A stretch of DNA of 64,000 nt from Sutcliffiella halmapala (GCF_002019665.1 NZ_KV917375.1:2175175-2239174); one strand, 5' to 3'; shown: positions 1 through 8,493, numbered from the stretch's first letter. Numbers and translations are program-made. The notes: generated from the letters alone by a model not told the origin.

Positions 1-98
1 GATAGTTTTATGAATTTAACGGCTACCTTCTTTTATCTCACAATATTTAATGATAGTATTTGGAATGGTACATGATAATTTGAAGTGGGTGAAAATTC

Positions 99-689
99 TT
101 GAGTAAAAGATTAGGTCTTCTTAATGTTTTTATAATAATGACTTTATTATTAGCAGCTTGTGGAGCGTCATCTGGCAAAGATATACCTGATAAAACAAAT
201 TGGCAATTAGAGGAGTTTAGTTTTATCAACCAAGACGGAGAACCTTTTGGTTTGGAAGATGTGAAAGGAGATATTACTATTGCTTCCTTAATATTTACAA
301 ACTGCACGACTGTGTGTTCACCGATTACGGCGAATTTAGCGAAATTGCAACGAATGTCAACGGGAGAAGGACTTAATGTTCATTATCTTTCATTCTCTGT
401 TGATCCAGAAGTAGATTCACCTGAAGTATTAAAAGAATTCGGAGAACGATTCGAAGCGGATTTTACAAAATGGAATTTCTTAACGGGTTATACTCAAAAG
501 GAAATAGAGGAATATGGACCGAAAAACTTTAAAACAATCGTAGCTAAGCCTAAAAATGGTGGAGAAGTTGTACATGGTACAAGCATTTATCTGATTGACA
601 AAGATGGCGTCATAATTAAAAGTTACGATGGGTTAGATGTACCTTTTGAAGAAATTATTGATCACTTGAAAATTTTGCATGCTAAATAA
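99..689 (+). CDS. ypmQ: SCO1/SenC family lipoprotein (YpmQ-like)
   Basis: Membrane-anchored thioredoxin-fold copper protein of the SCO family, which helps insert copper into the CuA centre of cytochrome c oxidase on the outer face of the membrane. The N-terminus is a lipoprotein signal ending in LAAC (Cys about residue 21). The SCO copper motif CxxxC is present as CTTVC (Cys69, Cys73), and the distal ligand His is in VVHGTS near residue 160. The full length (196 aa) is normal. A TTG start is used, preceded by a weak GTGGGTG. The next same-strand genes, ypmR and ypmS, also neighbour ypmQ in B. subtilis, which supports the name. A terminator follows directly, so it is transcribed separately from ypmR here. 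Confidence 0.9.
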   Translation: MSKRLGLLNVFIIMTLLLAACGASSGKDIPDKTNWQLEEFSFINQDGEPFGLEDVKGDITIASLIFTNCTTVCSPITANLAKLQRMSTGEGLNVHYLSFSVDPEVDSPEVLKEFGERFEADFTKWNFLTGYTQKEIEEYGPKNFKTIVAKPKNGGEVVHGTSIYLIDKDGVIIKSYDGLDVPFEEIIDHLKILHAK

Positions 690-696
690 TAAATGG

Positions 697-740
697 ATGT
701 CTAGCATTCCGCCCACTACAGGTCGGTGCTAGACATTTTT
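697..740 (+). terminator. Terminator after ypmQ
   Basis: Ten-base arms ATGTCTAGCA and TGCTAGACAT form a hairpin followed by a T run, 8 bases after the ypmQ stop. Confidence 0.85.
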
Positions 741-821
741 ACTTTACAAGTAAAACGGAATGTCCTTATGTTTAACTTAAACGAGTTATGCTTCATACTT
801 CAGAAAAAGTATATCTTTAGT

Positions 822-965
822 TCAATCTTCCTCTTTTTCTATACTTGCTTGCAAGCCATCGGTTACAATTACGTGTAACTCTTTTGAGAATAATTCTTTT
901 GCTATTTCCTCGTTACATGCAAGTATTTCCTTTTCTGTTATTTCTTCTTTTTGTTTATAATCCAT
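822..965 (-). CDS. Small acidic hypothetical protein (47 aa)
   Basis: Unrecognised small protein, rich in Glu and Lys, beginning MDYKQKEEITEKEILA and ending IEKEED. The ATG at 965 is preceded at a good distance by AAAGGAAG, which decides this start. The open frame continues upstream to 1193, but that extension runs through a dispersed repeat and is almost certainly not translated. No signal peptide or membrane segment is seen. The gene stands alone between ypmQ and ypmR. Confidence 0.6.
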   Translation of the reverse strand: MDYKQKEEITEKEILACNEEIAKELFSKELHVIVTDGLQASIEKEED

Positions 966-1027
966 TTTTAACTTCCTTTCAGATTTATTTTGAAGGACCC
1001 CCTGAAAATACGGTGAGACTTTTGAAC

Positions 1028-1138
1028 TCCCTGTTGATTTCCGTGCCAGGTGTTCGCTTTCCGCAGGCTGCCTCGTGAGCCTCCCTTCGACTCGCATTCT
1101 GAGCAGGAGTCCCCCGGCTTGCACTCCAATCAACAGGG
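1028..1138 (-). repeat. Dispersed structured repeat, copy 1
   Basis: GC-rich island in AT-rich DNA, bounded by CCCTGTTGATT and AATCAACAGGG. Read on the minus strand it has the order 'TTGATTGGAG... GGGACTCCTGC... GAGGCTCAC... GGAAATCAACA', the typical layout of a repeat scattered in Bacillus genomes. Related copies are at 27562-27692 and 60481-60606. The flanking CCTGAAAATA (about 1000) matches, in reverse, a TATTTTCAGG module found beside other copies. Confidence 0.75.
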
Positions 1139-1224
1139 TGGACGGGTTAAACATGGTCTTTAGTGAATTTTGGTTTCTTGTTTCTATCACCATCTTGTAA
1201 AGAAATTTTTGAAAAAAGTTGAAG

Positions 1225-1291
1225 AGTATGTTATAAAAAACATACTGTAGTATGAGATAGGGTATATAATTATGAGTAGGTTAATACTCAT
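1225..1291 (+). promoter_or_regulatory. ypmR promoter region with nested inverted repeats
   Basis: A TATAAT at 1265-1270 is the likely -10 box. Upstream lie two overlapping dyads, AGTATGTT-N6-AACATACT (1225-1246) and CATACT-GT-AGTATG (1241-1254), which would cover the -35 region. Downstream is a third, ATGAGTA-N6-TACTCAT (1272-1291). No good -35 hexamer is visible, so a DNA-binding regulator is plausible. Its identity is unknown. Confidence 0.45.
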
Positions 1292-1397
1292 TTGAAATTA
1301 CATGCCCATGAGTGCTTTTAAATATGGATGGTTCAATTTGTAATTGGAAGCGATAGAACCACACCGATGAAGTTTCACTTAATGAGGAGAATGAGTA

Positions 1398-2327
1398 ATG
1401 AAAAAAAATATTACAATAATAGGCATTTTTGCCCTTTTAATAGTAGGTATGGTTAGTATGTCTAGTTGTAGTGCAGAAAATTCGTCTAGCATAATCTTAG
1501 AAAAAGTGAAAGAAAGACGAGAAAGTCAAAAGGAAAAAGAGTTGTTTGAAGGGGTATTTTTCTTTAATAAGGAAGAACAATCGGACAATCAGTTAAAACA
1601 AACTACTTTGGAAGTGAAGGAAGAAGTACCCGATGAGTTTTTTGATCGTTCGTTTGAGCTTGTGTTTTTTGGAGACTCTTTAACACAAGGTGTGGGAGAT
1701 CGTACAGAAATGGGCGGATTTACTTCAATTGTAAAAGAGCATTATACAAGTAAGTCATACATCGATAATGTAACCATTACAAACTTGGGCGTAAGAGGAA
1801 ATAGAACAAGTCATTTATTGAAACGATTACAGGAACCGGAAGTACAAGAATCATTAAAAGATGCCGATGTTATTTTTATTACGGTTGGTGGTAATGATTT
1901 AATGAAAGTAATTAGAGAAAATTTTCTGGATTTAAACTTTGATTTATTTGATCGTGAACAGGCTGAATATGCAAAAAGACTAGAAACAGTTTTATCTGAG
2001 GTAAGAATGAATAACGAAAATAGTACAATCTATCTTCTTGGATTATTTAATCCGTTTTATGAATTTTTTAAAGAAATTCCTGAAATGAATCAGGTTGTTA
2101 GCAATTGGAACGATACTACTATCTCTGTGTTAGAAAAATACGAAAAAACAGCTTTTGTTCCTATTCAGGATTTGTTTATTGATACAGAAGAAAGCTTACT
2201 AGATGATGATCAGTTTCATCCGAATGAGATAGGGTATCAATTAATAGGAAATGAAATTGTAGAAAAAATAAAAGTATATAATGAAGAGGACGTTCTTGAA
2301 GAAAATGAGCTGATGGAAAGGGAGTAG
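1398..2327 (+). CDS. ypmR: SGNH/GDSL-type esterase lipoprotein (YpmR-like)
   Basis: Predicted extracytoplasmic SGNH-hydrolase-fold lipase or esterase. A lipoprotein signal ends at SSCS (Cys about 24). SGNH block I is FFGDSLTQGVGD near residue 92, block III is VGGNDLM near 170, and block V DDQFHPNE near 275 supplies Asp and His. A charged linker (about residues 30-80) precedes the catalytic domain. The start is preceded by GAGGAG. It is followed 11 bases later by ypmS, with which it forms an operon as in B. subtilis. The natural substrate is not known. Confidence 0.85.
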   Translation: MKKNITIIGIFALLIVGMVSMSSCSAENSSSIILEKVKERRESQKEKELFEGVFFFNKEEQSDNQLKQTTLEVKEEVPDEFFDRSFELVFFGDSLTQGVGDRTEMGGFTSIVKEHYTSKSYIDNVTITNLGVRGNRTSHLLKRLQEPEVQESLKDADVIFITVGGNDLMKVIRENFLDLNFDLFDREQAEYAKRLETVLSEVRMNNENSTIYLLGLFNPFYEFFKEIPEMNQVVSNWNDTTISVLEKYEKTAFVPIQDLFIDTEESLLDDDQFHPNEIGYQLIGNEIVEKIKVYNEEDVLEENELMERE

Positions 2328-2338
2328 TAAAACAAATT

Positions 2339-2926
2339 ATGGTTAAGAAAGTAATAAATTGGAAGATTGCATTTCTTTCCTTACTCATTGTAAATATTTT
2401 AATTGCAGGAATAGCTATAATACTGGTGCTTCTTCCAAATCACCCAAAGATGATGTTATCTCAAAATGATGATGATCGAGCACGAGTTGCGTTTAATATT
2501 CGCTCAGATAAAAATGATTTAAATGATTTAATTCGGTATTACTTAGAAAAAGAAACAAAGCGCCCTTTAAATTATGAAGTGCTGTTAACAGATAGGGTAG
2601 AGCTTAGAGGTGAAATGACGGTATTTGAAAGAGACATCCCACTTACGATGACATTCATTCCTGAAGTCCAGGAAAATGGTGATGTCAATTTAAAACAAGA
2701 TTCGATGTCGATAGGCAGATTGCAAGTTCCGGTTGCAATGGTATTGAAATATGTTGGAGATAATTATCCTTTGCCATCATGGGTAAGAATCGTACCAAGT
2801 GATCAGAGTATTTATGTTTCTTTAGAAGAACTTGAATTACAAAGTGATGCCAAAGTTGAATTTACAAAATTCAATTTAGAAACTGACGATATTGAGTTTA
2901 AATTACTTGTTCCTGTAGAGGATTAA
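2339..2926 (+). CDS. ypmS: YpmS family membrane-anchored protein (DUF2140)
   Basis: Single-pass membrane protein with one N-terminal transmembrane segment (about residues 8-30) and a long extracytoplasmic domain. The residues around FNIRSDKNDLNDLIRYY and the later VPVAMVLKYV section are typical of the DUF2140/YpmS family. Its molecular function is undescribed. It is co-transcribed with the esterase ypmR, so a role at the cell surface is likely but inferred only. Confidence 0.8.
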   Translation: MVKKVINWKIAFLSLLIVNILIAGIAIILVLLPNHPKMMLSQNDDDRARVAFNIRSDKNDLNDLIRYYLEKETKRPLNYEVLLTDRVELRGEMTVFERDIPLTMTFIPEVQENGDVNLKQDSMSIGRLQVPVAMVLKYVGDNYPLPSWVRIVPSDQSIYVSLEELELQSDAKVEFTKFNLETDDIEFKLLVPVED

Positions 2927-2946
2927 TTGACTTATTAACTCGAATA

Positions 2947-2997
2947 AACCAAAAAGACGCGTGGTGAAATGTTCACCATGCGTCTTTTTGGTTTTTA
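2947..2997 (+). terminator. Terminator of ypmRS
   Basis: Very long hairpin: AACCAAAAAGACGC plus TGGTGAA pair with TTCACCA plus GCGTCTTTTTGGTT, ending in a T run. Confidence 0.9.
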
Positions 2998-3102
2998 TTA
3001 ACTAGATAAATCACCTAATTTTTTAGGAACTGGGCATATGCCTTTCCCTTTAGACTATAGATGAATACATTAAGTATTAGGAAAGAGGGGGAGGTGTACA
3101 GC

Positions 3103-3195
3103 ATGGGTGGTCCTGGATATGGAACGGGATTTGCATTGATTGTTGTTCTGTTTATCTTACTGGTGATTGTAGGTGCTGGTGTTTTAAGCTTCTAA
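3103..3195 (+). CDS. YjcZ family sporulation peptide (30 aa)
   Basis: Tiny membrane peptide MGGPGYGTGFALIVVLFILL, ending GAGVLSF: a short Gly-rich head followed by one hydrophobic helix. This is the layout of the YjcZ/SscA family of sporulation-associated peptides. GGGGGAGG lies 9 bases before the ATG. An in-frame GTG at 3094 is too near the ribosome site. A second, longer paralogue follows 44 bases downstream and a third lies at 10393. Confidence 0.8.
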   Translation: MGGPGYGTGFALIVVLFILLVIVGAGVLSF

Positions 3196-3238
3196 AAAAT
3201 CAAAGAATATTTTTTGTTTTGTAGAGGAGGTGACAGCT

Positions 3239-3373
3239 ATGAGTTGGTGTGGTTGCGGATCTTACGGATACGGCCAAGTAGCAGGTGCAGGTTACCCTGG
3301 TGCAGGAAGTTCTTTCGTATTAATCGTAGTATTGTTTATTCTTCTTATAATCGTTGGCGCTGCTTGGTGCTAA
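3239..3373 (+). CDS. YjcZ family sporulation peptide (44 aa)
   Basis: Paralogue of the preceding gene. A Cys/Gly/Tyr-rich head (MSWCGCGSYGYG) is joined to the conserved helix FVLIVVLFILLIIVGA, ending AWC. GAGGAGGTGA precedes the ATG. Members of this family are small integral membrane peptides found in sporulating Bacillaceae. Co-transcription with the 30-aa gene is likely, ending at the hairpin at 3384. Confidence 0.85.
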   Translation: MSWCGCGSYGYGQVAGAGYPGAGSSFVLIVVLFILLIIVGAAWC

Positions 3374-3383
3374 TAATTTAAAA

Positions 3384-3425
3384 AAGAAAATGCTCAATCT
3401 AATTGATTGAGTATTTTCTTTTTTT
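3384..3425 (+). terminator. Terminator after YjcZ genes
   Basis: Arms CTCAATC and GATTGAG, extended by A/T pairs on both sides, followed by a T tract. Confidence 0.85.
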
Positions 3426-3462
3426 AGGCTTTTACATAAGAATTTTCAGTAATTCACCTTAA

Positions 3463-4071
3463 TCAAGGAACTAAAAAGATTGCTTCTAAATGAAGGTTTT
3501 CTTCAGTAAGCCCCACTATGGCAATAGTATAGGCTAAATTAGGTTTTACATTTACTCTTTTGAGTAAAAATGTTACCTCCTTTGTCCCAACTTTTCTAAC
3601 TTCTAAGTCAACGGTCATAGGTATTAATGATAAATAATCGGTTACCTCACCATATTCTATATGAGGGAAAATAGTATCGCCTTTGTAGATAGCAATATCT
3701 ACAGTTGGAGTATTTGGGGAGAGGTGAAAAAAACGAATTTTGGTTTCGCCTGAATGGACAAACTCATCATCGGAAATAACTAATAGCTGCAAAGCATCCA
3801 TTTGGTCAGTTGCTACTAAGGTGTAGGATTTATTAGCAATCACTTTTAGATATTTCGTAAGGTTTGGGCGATTGGAAACACCCTCTGGGAAAATATCAAT
3901 TTGATAGGATCCTTCAGGTAAATTTAAGTATTCACTACTATATTTAAAACGGAAATCTTTTAATAGAAGGCAATTATTTATATACACATCTACTGATTTC
4001 GTGTTAGTGGAAGTATGTAAGAGTCGAACTTTTGCCTTTCCTTTTTGATAATATCCTTCGATATATTGCAT
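3463..4071 (-). CDS. DUF4397 domain protein
   Basis: Protein of 202 aa made of two repeated beta-rich units. The first begins KAKVRLLHTSTNTKSVDVYI (about residue 12), the second TKIRFFHLSPNTPTVDIAI (about 110). The repeated 'R-hH-S-NT-VD-I' pattern is the DUF4397 signature. Family members are usually exported, but no signal peptide is visible here. Function is unknown. The start at 4071 is supported by TGGAGGTGAAG just upstream. Monocistronic. Confidence 0.75.
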   Translation of the reverse strand: MQYIEGYYQKGKAKVRLLHTSTNTKSVDVYINNCLLLKDFRFKYSSEYLNLPEGSYQIDIFPEGVSNRPNLTKYLKVIANKSYTLVATDQMDALQLLVISDDEFVHSGETKIRFFHLSPNTPTVDIAIYKGDTIFPHIEYGEVTDYLSLIPMTVDLEVRKVGTKEVTFLLKRVNVKPNLAYTIAIVGLTEENLHLEAIFLVP

Positions 4072-4270
4072 ATCTTCACCTCCAGATAATTGATGTTCGC
4101 TAAAAGGATATGCAAGTTGACTTGGGTATTTGTCTAAATTTCAAATGAAAAATCACTTAAAAAACGCCAAAGAAAATAAACAACAAAAAGGTTGGTTTAT
4201 CTTAAAGAAAATAGTGGTAAATTAAGATTAAGAACCGCTAGCTATTTCAGAAGACAAAGGAGCAAATATC

Positions 4271-5086
4271 ATGGCTGAATATGAGAGTACCATACAAAAG
4301 GATATCTCTTTATATTATGAAGACAGAGGGGTAGGAAAGCCTATTGTTTTATTGCACGGCTTTTGTGGATCTCATGCTTATTGGAAATACATCATTGAGG
4401 ATTTGTCTATCCATTACAGAGTTATTGCCATTGATTTACGCGGTCATGGGAAATCAGCAGTATCAGAAGATTCCTTTTCCATAACAGATATGGCTCAAGA
4501 CGTACAACTTCTTTTACAACAATTAGAGATAGAACATGCTACGGTAATTGGTCATTCATTGGGAGGCTACGTAACATTAGAATTGGTTGAAAATTACCCA
4601 GAATTAATAAACGCTTTTGGTCTCGTACACTCAACAGGTGCTCCTGACAGTGATGAAGCAAAATTAGGAAGAGAGAAAGCGATAAATAGGATAAACGAAG
4701 AAGGAATGAATGGATTTATTGAAGACTTAGTTCAGAAACTTTTCGCTAAAGAAAATTTGGAAGAAATGAATAGTGAAATAGAGTTTGTGAAGAAAATCGG
4801 ATTTACCACGAGTGTAAATGGTGCGGAGGGTGCACTGAATGCGATGAAGGAAAGAAAGGATCTTCAACGTGTAGTAAAAGAGTCTGATTTTCCAATATTA
4901 TTACTAGCTGGAAAAGGGGATCAAGTCATTCCTGTAGAAAAAACATTTATCGCAAAGGGACCTAATATTATGCAAGTCTTATTAGAGGAATCAGGCCACA
5001 TGAGTATGCTAGAGGAACCAAAAGCTCTTGCAGACGCGATTAGTGATTTTTTAAAAATGGTTGAGGGAAATAAGAAAAAAAGTTAA
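4271..5086 (+). CDS. Alpha/beta hydrolase
   Basis: Alpha/beta-hydrolase-fold enzyme of 271 aa. It has the oxyanion-hole motif LLHGFCG near residue 28, the nucleophile elbow GHSLGG (Ser about 96), the acid region AGKGDQVIP (Asp about 217) and the catalytic His in ESGHMSM (about 242). Closest in style to YdjP/BioH-type esterases, but the substrate cannot be told from sequence. AAAGGAGCAAATATC precedes the ATG. Monocistronic, with a bidirectional terminator behind it. Confidence 0.8.
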   Translation: MAEYESTIQKDISLYYEDRGVGKPIVLLHGFCGSHAYWKYIIEDLSIHYRVIAIDLRGHGKSAVSEDSFSITDMAQDVQLLLQQLEIEHATVIGHSLGGYVTLELVENYPELINAFGLVHSTGAPDSDEAKLGREKAINRINEEGMNGFIEDLVQKLFAKENLEEMNSEIEFVKKIGFTTSVNGAEGALNAMKERKDLQRVVKESDFPILLLAGKGDQVIPVEKTFIAKGPNIMQVLLEESGHMSMLEEPKALADAISDFLKMVEGNKKKS

Positions 5087-5098
5087 TAAACGTTGACT

Positions 5099-5139
5099 AA
5101 AAGGATAAAAGGCTGACTATTTCAGCCTTTTATCCTTTC
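5099..5139. terminator. Bidirectional terminator
   Basis: AAGGATAAAAGGCTGA pairs with TCAGCCTTTTATCCTT. It serves the hydrolase and the converging small gene, whose 3' end overlaps it. Confidence 0.85.
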
Positions 5140-5378
5140 TGATATTCAGCTCTTTTAATAAAGGAGCGCTCTTCCTCAATTAAACCACAGGCCGCACATT
5201 GGATTTTGTATGCTGGTCCTTTGTATGGAATATGAAAGGCATCAAGTGAATCTGACGTATATTCATTCACAACTTCACCAGACTGTGGATCTAGTTTCAC
5301 CGACTTTGCAACCTGTTCAATAATATTAAAACGAGATCTGTTTGTTTTACAATTTGGACATAAATAAGGCGACGTCAT
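5130..5378 (-). CDS. Zinc-ribbon hypothetical protein
   Basis: 82-aa protein with two CxxC knuckles, CPNC at residue 7 and CAAC near residue 61, spaced as in a zinc ribbon. The rest is unremarkable and I do not recognise the family. A ribosome site GGAGGTAGAAG lies about 12 bases before the ATG. Convergent with the hydrolase gene. Confidence 0.65.
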   Translation of the reverse strand: MTSPYLCPNCKTNRSRFNIIEQVAKSVKLDPQSGEVVNEYTSDSLDAFHIPYKGPAYKIQCAACGLIEEERSFIKRAEYQKG

Positions 5379-5489
5379 AATTTGGCTTCTACCTCCTTTA
5401 CTTTATGTTTTTCTTTCATAGAAAAATTATGCAAGAAATAAAGTAAGGACTTTTCTTATCGTGTATGAACCGAAGAATTATTAGATAAA

Positions 5490-5542
5490 TGAAAAACAGT
5501 AAAGAGAGTATCTAATGATAGAACAGTCTCTTTACTGTTTAT
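5490..5542 (-). terminator. Terminator of tnrA
   Basis: Fourteen-base arms (AAACAGTAAAGAGA and its complement) followed on the minus strand by a T run. The right arm overlaps the end of the tnrA coding sequence. Confidence 0.8.
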
Positions 5543-5861
5543 TATTATTAAAATGCGCCTGTATTTGCCCTTTTAGCATTTGTTTCTTCCAATCTTCATT
5601 AGCTTTTTCTTTCTTTTTCCATTCTCTTCGAATTTCATGTGTTTGGACACCCTCTTCCATCTGATTTGCTATTTCCATTAATCGCTCGACATCGGAGAAA
5701 GAATATTTTCTAATACCAGAAGAACCCGATCTAGCTGGAAAAATAAGCTTTCTCTCTTCATAATAACGAATTTGTCTTTCAGATAATCCTGTAAGTTCAC
5801 GAACAGTACCAATAGAAATAACCTTTTTTTCTTTTATGGATGTTGGATCTTCCTGCTTCAT
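5532..5861 (-). CDS. tnrA: Nitrogen regulator TnrA (MerR family)
   Basis: MerR-family DNA-binding regulator of nitrogen metabolism. The winged helix [20 protein letters not shown], followed by [18 protein letters not shown], is nearly identical to TnrA/GlnR. The C-terminal [11 protein letters not shown] matches the TnrA tail that binds feedback-inhibited glutamine synthetase, and is absent from GlnR. I place the start at the ATG at 5861 ([13 protein letters not shown]). An in-frame ATG at 5897 sits on the transcription start just behind a TATAAT box and has no ribosome site, while AGGAAGT precedes 5861. A TnrA box lies upstream, indicating autoregulation. Confidence 0.9.
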   Translation of the reverse strand: MKQEDPTSIKEKKVISIGTVRELTGLSERQIRYYEERKLIFPARSGSSGIRKYSFSDVERLMEIANQMEEGVQTHEIRREWKKKEKANEDWKKQMLKGQIQAHFNNNKQ

Positions 5862-5899
5862 GGCTTCACACTTCCTATCTATTTGCCCTCTTTCCATCC

Positions 5900-5952
5900 A
5901 TTATAGTACAAAAATAGAGAATGTTCTTGTATGTTTGTGAGGTTTTCTTACA
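5900..5952 (-). promoter_or_regulatory. tnrA promoter with TnrA/GlnR box
   Basis: On the minus strand TATAAT occupies 5905-5900. A 17-bp near-palindrome TGTGAGGTTTTCTTACA lies at 5936-5952 and matches the TnrA consensus TGTNANATTTTNTNACA at all but one defined position. Its centre is about 51 bases before the expected start point, the distance typical of TnrA-activated promoters, and the -35 region is poor, as expected for activation. Confidence 0.8.
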
Positions 5953-6054
5953 AACTTTTCGAAAAGTTGTCAATACTTTGTTATATATCCTAACACATAA
6001 GAAGACAGTATTTACCTAATCCTTTACACTAGAAAAAAAGGAGAGGTGAAACAG

Positions 6055-6216
6055 ATGGCAAAATTACTGAAGCAAGCGATCCAAGATGTCAGGAATTTTT
6101 ATATTCAAAAATTGATTGACGATGGACACAAGCTTGACATGTATTCTCTTTCATCCTATACAATCAGTGAATTAAAAAAAGAATACAACTTGGTGATTAA
6201 TAAGGAGCGGAAGTAG
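6055..6216 (+). CDS. Small basic protein, FbpA-like
   Basis: 53-aa protein. The layout 'LLKQA...YIQKLID.G...YSLSSYTISELKKEY' resembles the small FbpA-type basic proteins of Bacillus (iron-sparing accessory factors under Fur). I see no clear Fur box here, so a different role is possible. AAAGGAGAGGTG precedes the ATG. Followed by a 46-aa gene after one base. The divergent gene tnrA is upstream. Confidence 0.55.
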   Translation: MAKLLKQAIQDVRNFYIQKLIDDGHKLDMYSLSSYTISELKKEYNLVINKERK

Positions 6217-6217
6217 C

Positions 6218-6358
6218 ATGCAAACAGTAGAAGTAATAAAATTAGCGAGCGAGATAGTAAAATTAGATGAATTACGCGATGAAATGTGGGAGAAATTGCT
6301 TCAGCATGCCGGGGAACGTGCATTGGAAGTATTAAGACATGTACAGAATGCAAAATGA
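6218..6358 (+). CDS. Small hypothetical protein (46 aa)
   Basis: Helical, Glu/Leu-rich 46-aa protein (MQTVEVIKLASEIVKLDELR...). The ATG lies one base after the previous stop, and AAGGAGCGG inside the end of that gene acts as its ribosome site. The pair is therefore translationally coupled. Family not recognised. Confidence 0.6.
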   Translation: MQTVEVIKLASEIVKLDELRDEMWEKLLQHAGERALEVLRHVQNAK

Positions 6359-6395
6359 AAAGCTAACTCGTTTTTGGAGAGTTAGCTTTTCTTTA
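6355..6395. terminator. Bidirectional terminator
   Basis: AAAAGCTAACTC and GAGTTAGCTTTT arms, flanked by A and T runs, between converging genes. Confidence 0.85.
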
Positions 6396-6396
6396 G

Positions 6397-7320
6397 TTAC
6401 AAAGTTTCTTCCAATTTCTGAAGTTGGGAGGTTAATAAAGGAATATTTAAATTTTCTCCTATAATAACTAAGTTCAGCGGTACTTTAATTGGCTCCTTTA
6501 AATACAGTGGTGTGCCATAAGAGTATTGGAACAAGTAAATACTAGAAGTGTGCTTAAGATTTAGATACCCCTTAATACGGTATACCGAGTCAGGTAGTTC
6601 TCTTAACCAATCTTCGAATTCATCCAAGTCTATGGAAGAAGCAAATTGATAGACGAATGTTTTTAAAGATAAGTTTTCAGTAGCATGTGCTTTTAAATGG
6701 CTGTCTTTCTCTATTTGTTTAACTTGTCTCCAGCTGTATTCTGGTATTTTGGCAAAACTCGTTAGAATCGTTTTCGCATTAGGATTAATGGATTGTAACT
6801 CAAATAGAATGGAAGCGACTTCAGATTCGCTGAGAAGATCCGTTTTATTTAAAATAAGTAAATCAGCATGTTTCACTTGTTCTCTAATTAATTGTCTTAT
6901 CTGAATGGAGAGGCTATCTCTTTCTTTCCATCTCAAGACATCCAATAAAGTAATGATTTTTACAGTAGTAAGCTGATTGGCGAAAATAGGGGATAGTACA
7001 GTGTCAAGAACCTCAATAGGGTGCGCAGCCCCAGTAGTTTCTATATAAATAGCATCCAATTCTTGATTCATCAATAAGCCTTGCATCGTAGATTCAAGTT
7101 TTTCTTGAATGGTACAGCAAATGCAACCGTCAAAAAGTTCTGCAAGTGGTAAATTTTCAGGTACTGCATCGGAATCAATGGATACTTTGCCTAATTCGTT
7201 CATAATAACGGCTACTTTTCTAGCGTTTTTCTGTTCTTGCTCTAACATTTGGGTTAATAACGTTGTTTTCCCACTTCCTAAAAAGCCGGACAGTATATAT
7301 ACCTCTACATTTTTGCTCAT
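6397..7320 (-). CDS. CobW/COG0523 family G3E GTPase
   Basis: P-loop GTPase of the COG0523 metal-chaperone family. It has Walker A GFLGSGKTT (about residue 12), the family's metal-binding CxCC motif in GCICC (about 65), the switch ETTGAAHP and the guanine-specificity NKTD (about 158). A C-terminal CobW_C-type domain follows. Such proteins deliver Zn, Co or Fe to client enzymes, but the metal cannot be told here and no Zur-type box was recognised. The ATG at 7320 is chosen because AGGAGGTTACGAGG precedes it; an in-frame ATG at 7380 lacks a ribosome site. Confidence 0.8.
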   Translation of the reverse strand: MSKNVEVYILSGFLGSGKTTLLTQMLEQEQKNARKVAVIMNELGKVSIDSDAVPENLPLAELFDGCICCTIQEKLESTMQGLLMNQELDAIYIETTGAAHPIEVLDTVLSPIFANQLTTVKIITLLDVLRWKERDSLSIQIRQLIREQVKHADLLILNKTDLLSESEVASILFELQSINPNAKTILTSFAKIPEYSWRQVKQIEKDSHLKAHATENLSLKTFVYQFASSIDLDEFEDWLRELPDSVYRIKGYLNLKHTSSIYLFQYSYGTPLYLKEPIKVPLNLVIIGENLNIPLLTSQLQKLEETL

Positions 7321-7479
7321 GGTAACCTCGTAACCTCCTACAAGTATGAAAGGAATGATCTCATCCATACATTTTACCATATTGTACAGCTAACTCGTTG
7401 ATCGAAAGTGCAATAAATTAGGCAATAGTCGTTGAAGTTGATATAATCCTACTCATATACAGTAAAGGTGGGACGAACA

Positions 7480-8445
7480 ATGGAGAGAACTAATCAATTA
7501 GAAAAAGCTACTTTTGCAGGTGGCTGCTTTTGGTGCATGGTAAAACCTTTTCACGAGCAGGAAGGGATTGAAGAGGTGATTTCCGGATATACCGGGGGAC
7601 ATAAAGAAAACCCAACTTATAAAGAGGTTTGTTCTAATACAACAGGACATTATGAAGCTGTTCAAATTACGTTTAATCCAACAGTATATCCCTACGAAAA
7701 ATTAGTAGAGTTATATTGGACTCAAATTGATCCAACTGACGCTGGTGGACAATTCCATGATAGAGGAGAATCATATCGAACAGCAATCTTCTATCATTCA
7801 GAGGAACAAAAAACTATCGCAGAAAAGTCCAAACAACAATTACAAGCTAGTGGTAGATTTTCTAAACCGATCGTAACAGAGATTCTTCCAGCAGCAATCT
7901 TTTATCCTGCAGAAGATTATCATCAAGACTATTATAAAAAAAATGCATTCCGGTATAAGATGTACCAATCCGGGTCTGGTCGGGCCAAGTTTATTAAGGA
8001 AAATTGGAAAAAGCTTTCGGAAGATATCAGACAAAAGCTGACTCCTATGCAATACGAAGTTACACAAAATAATGGGACAGAACCTCCTTTTAAAAATGAG
8101 TTTTGGAATCATATAGAAGAAGGCATTTACGTGGATATTGTATCTGGTGAACCATTATTTTGCTCACTAGATAAATACGATGCAGGGTGTGGCTGGCCAA
8201 GTTTTACAAAACCTATTGAATCTCAGTTAATTAAAGAAGAGATGGATGTAACCCATCACATGGTTCGGACAGAGGTTAGAAGTAAAGAAGCTGATTCTCA
8301 TTTAGGGCATGTTTTTGAAGATGGCCCGAAAGAACAAGGTGGACTTAGATATTGTATTAACTCAGCAGCTTTGCGTTTTGTACCTGTGAGTGATTTAGAG
8401 AAAGAAGGATATGGATTGTATTTAGCTCTTTTTGAAACGAAATAG
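7480..8445 (+). CDS. msrAB: Bifunctional methionine sulfoxide reductase MsrA-MsrB
   Basis: Fusion repairing both S- and R-methionine sulfoxide. The N-terminal MsrA domain has GGCFWC (catalytic Cys16). The C-terminal MsrB domain (about residues 175-315) has DAGCGWPSF and the catalytic RYCIN (Cys292). Only one of the usual two zinc CxxC pairs of MsrB could be expected, and none is obvious, so it is probably a zinc-free MsrB. In B. subtilis the two enzymes are separate genes near ypmPQRS, so this neighbourhood is conserved but fused. The ATG at 7480 is 8 bases after AAAGGTGGG. Confidence 0.9.
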   Translation: MERTNQLEKATFAGGCFWCMVKPFHEQEGIEEVISGYTGGHKENPTYKEVCSNTTGHYEAVQITFNPTVYPYEKLVELYWTQIDPTDAGGQFHDRGESYRTAIFYHSEEQKTIAEKSKQQLQASGRFSKPIVTEILPAAIFYPAEDYHQDYYKKNAFRYKMYQSGSGRAKFIKENWKKLSEDIRQKLTPMQYEVTQNNGTEPPFKNEFWNHIEEGIYVDIVSGEPLFCSLDKYDAGCGWPSFTKPIESQLIKEEMDVTHHMVRTEVRSKEADSHLGHVFEDGPKEQGGLRYCINSAALRFVPVSDLEKEGYGLYLALFETK

Positions 8446-8453
8446 TACGAAAA

Positions 8454-8493
8454 GAAAGGGTGGAACCGTAACGATGGTTGTATCCTTTTTTTG
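8454..8493 (+). terminator. Probable terminator after msrAB
   Basis: Imperfect hairpin (AAAGGGTGGAACC against GGTTGTATCCTTT) followed by seven Ts. Confidence 0.6.

Noticed and set aside
966-1193. Upstream extension of the 47-aa gene at 822-965 to a 123-aa frame
   Set aside because: The added part translates a dispersed repeat, and the internal ATG at 965 has a proper ribosome site.
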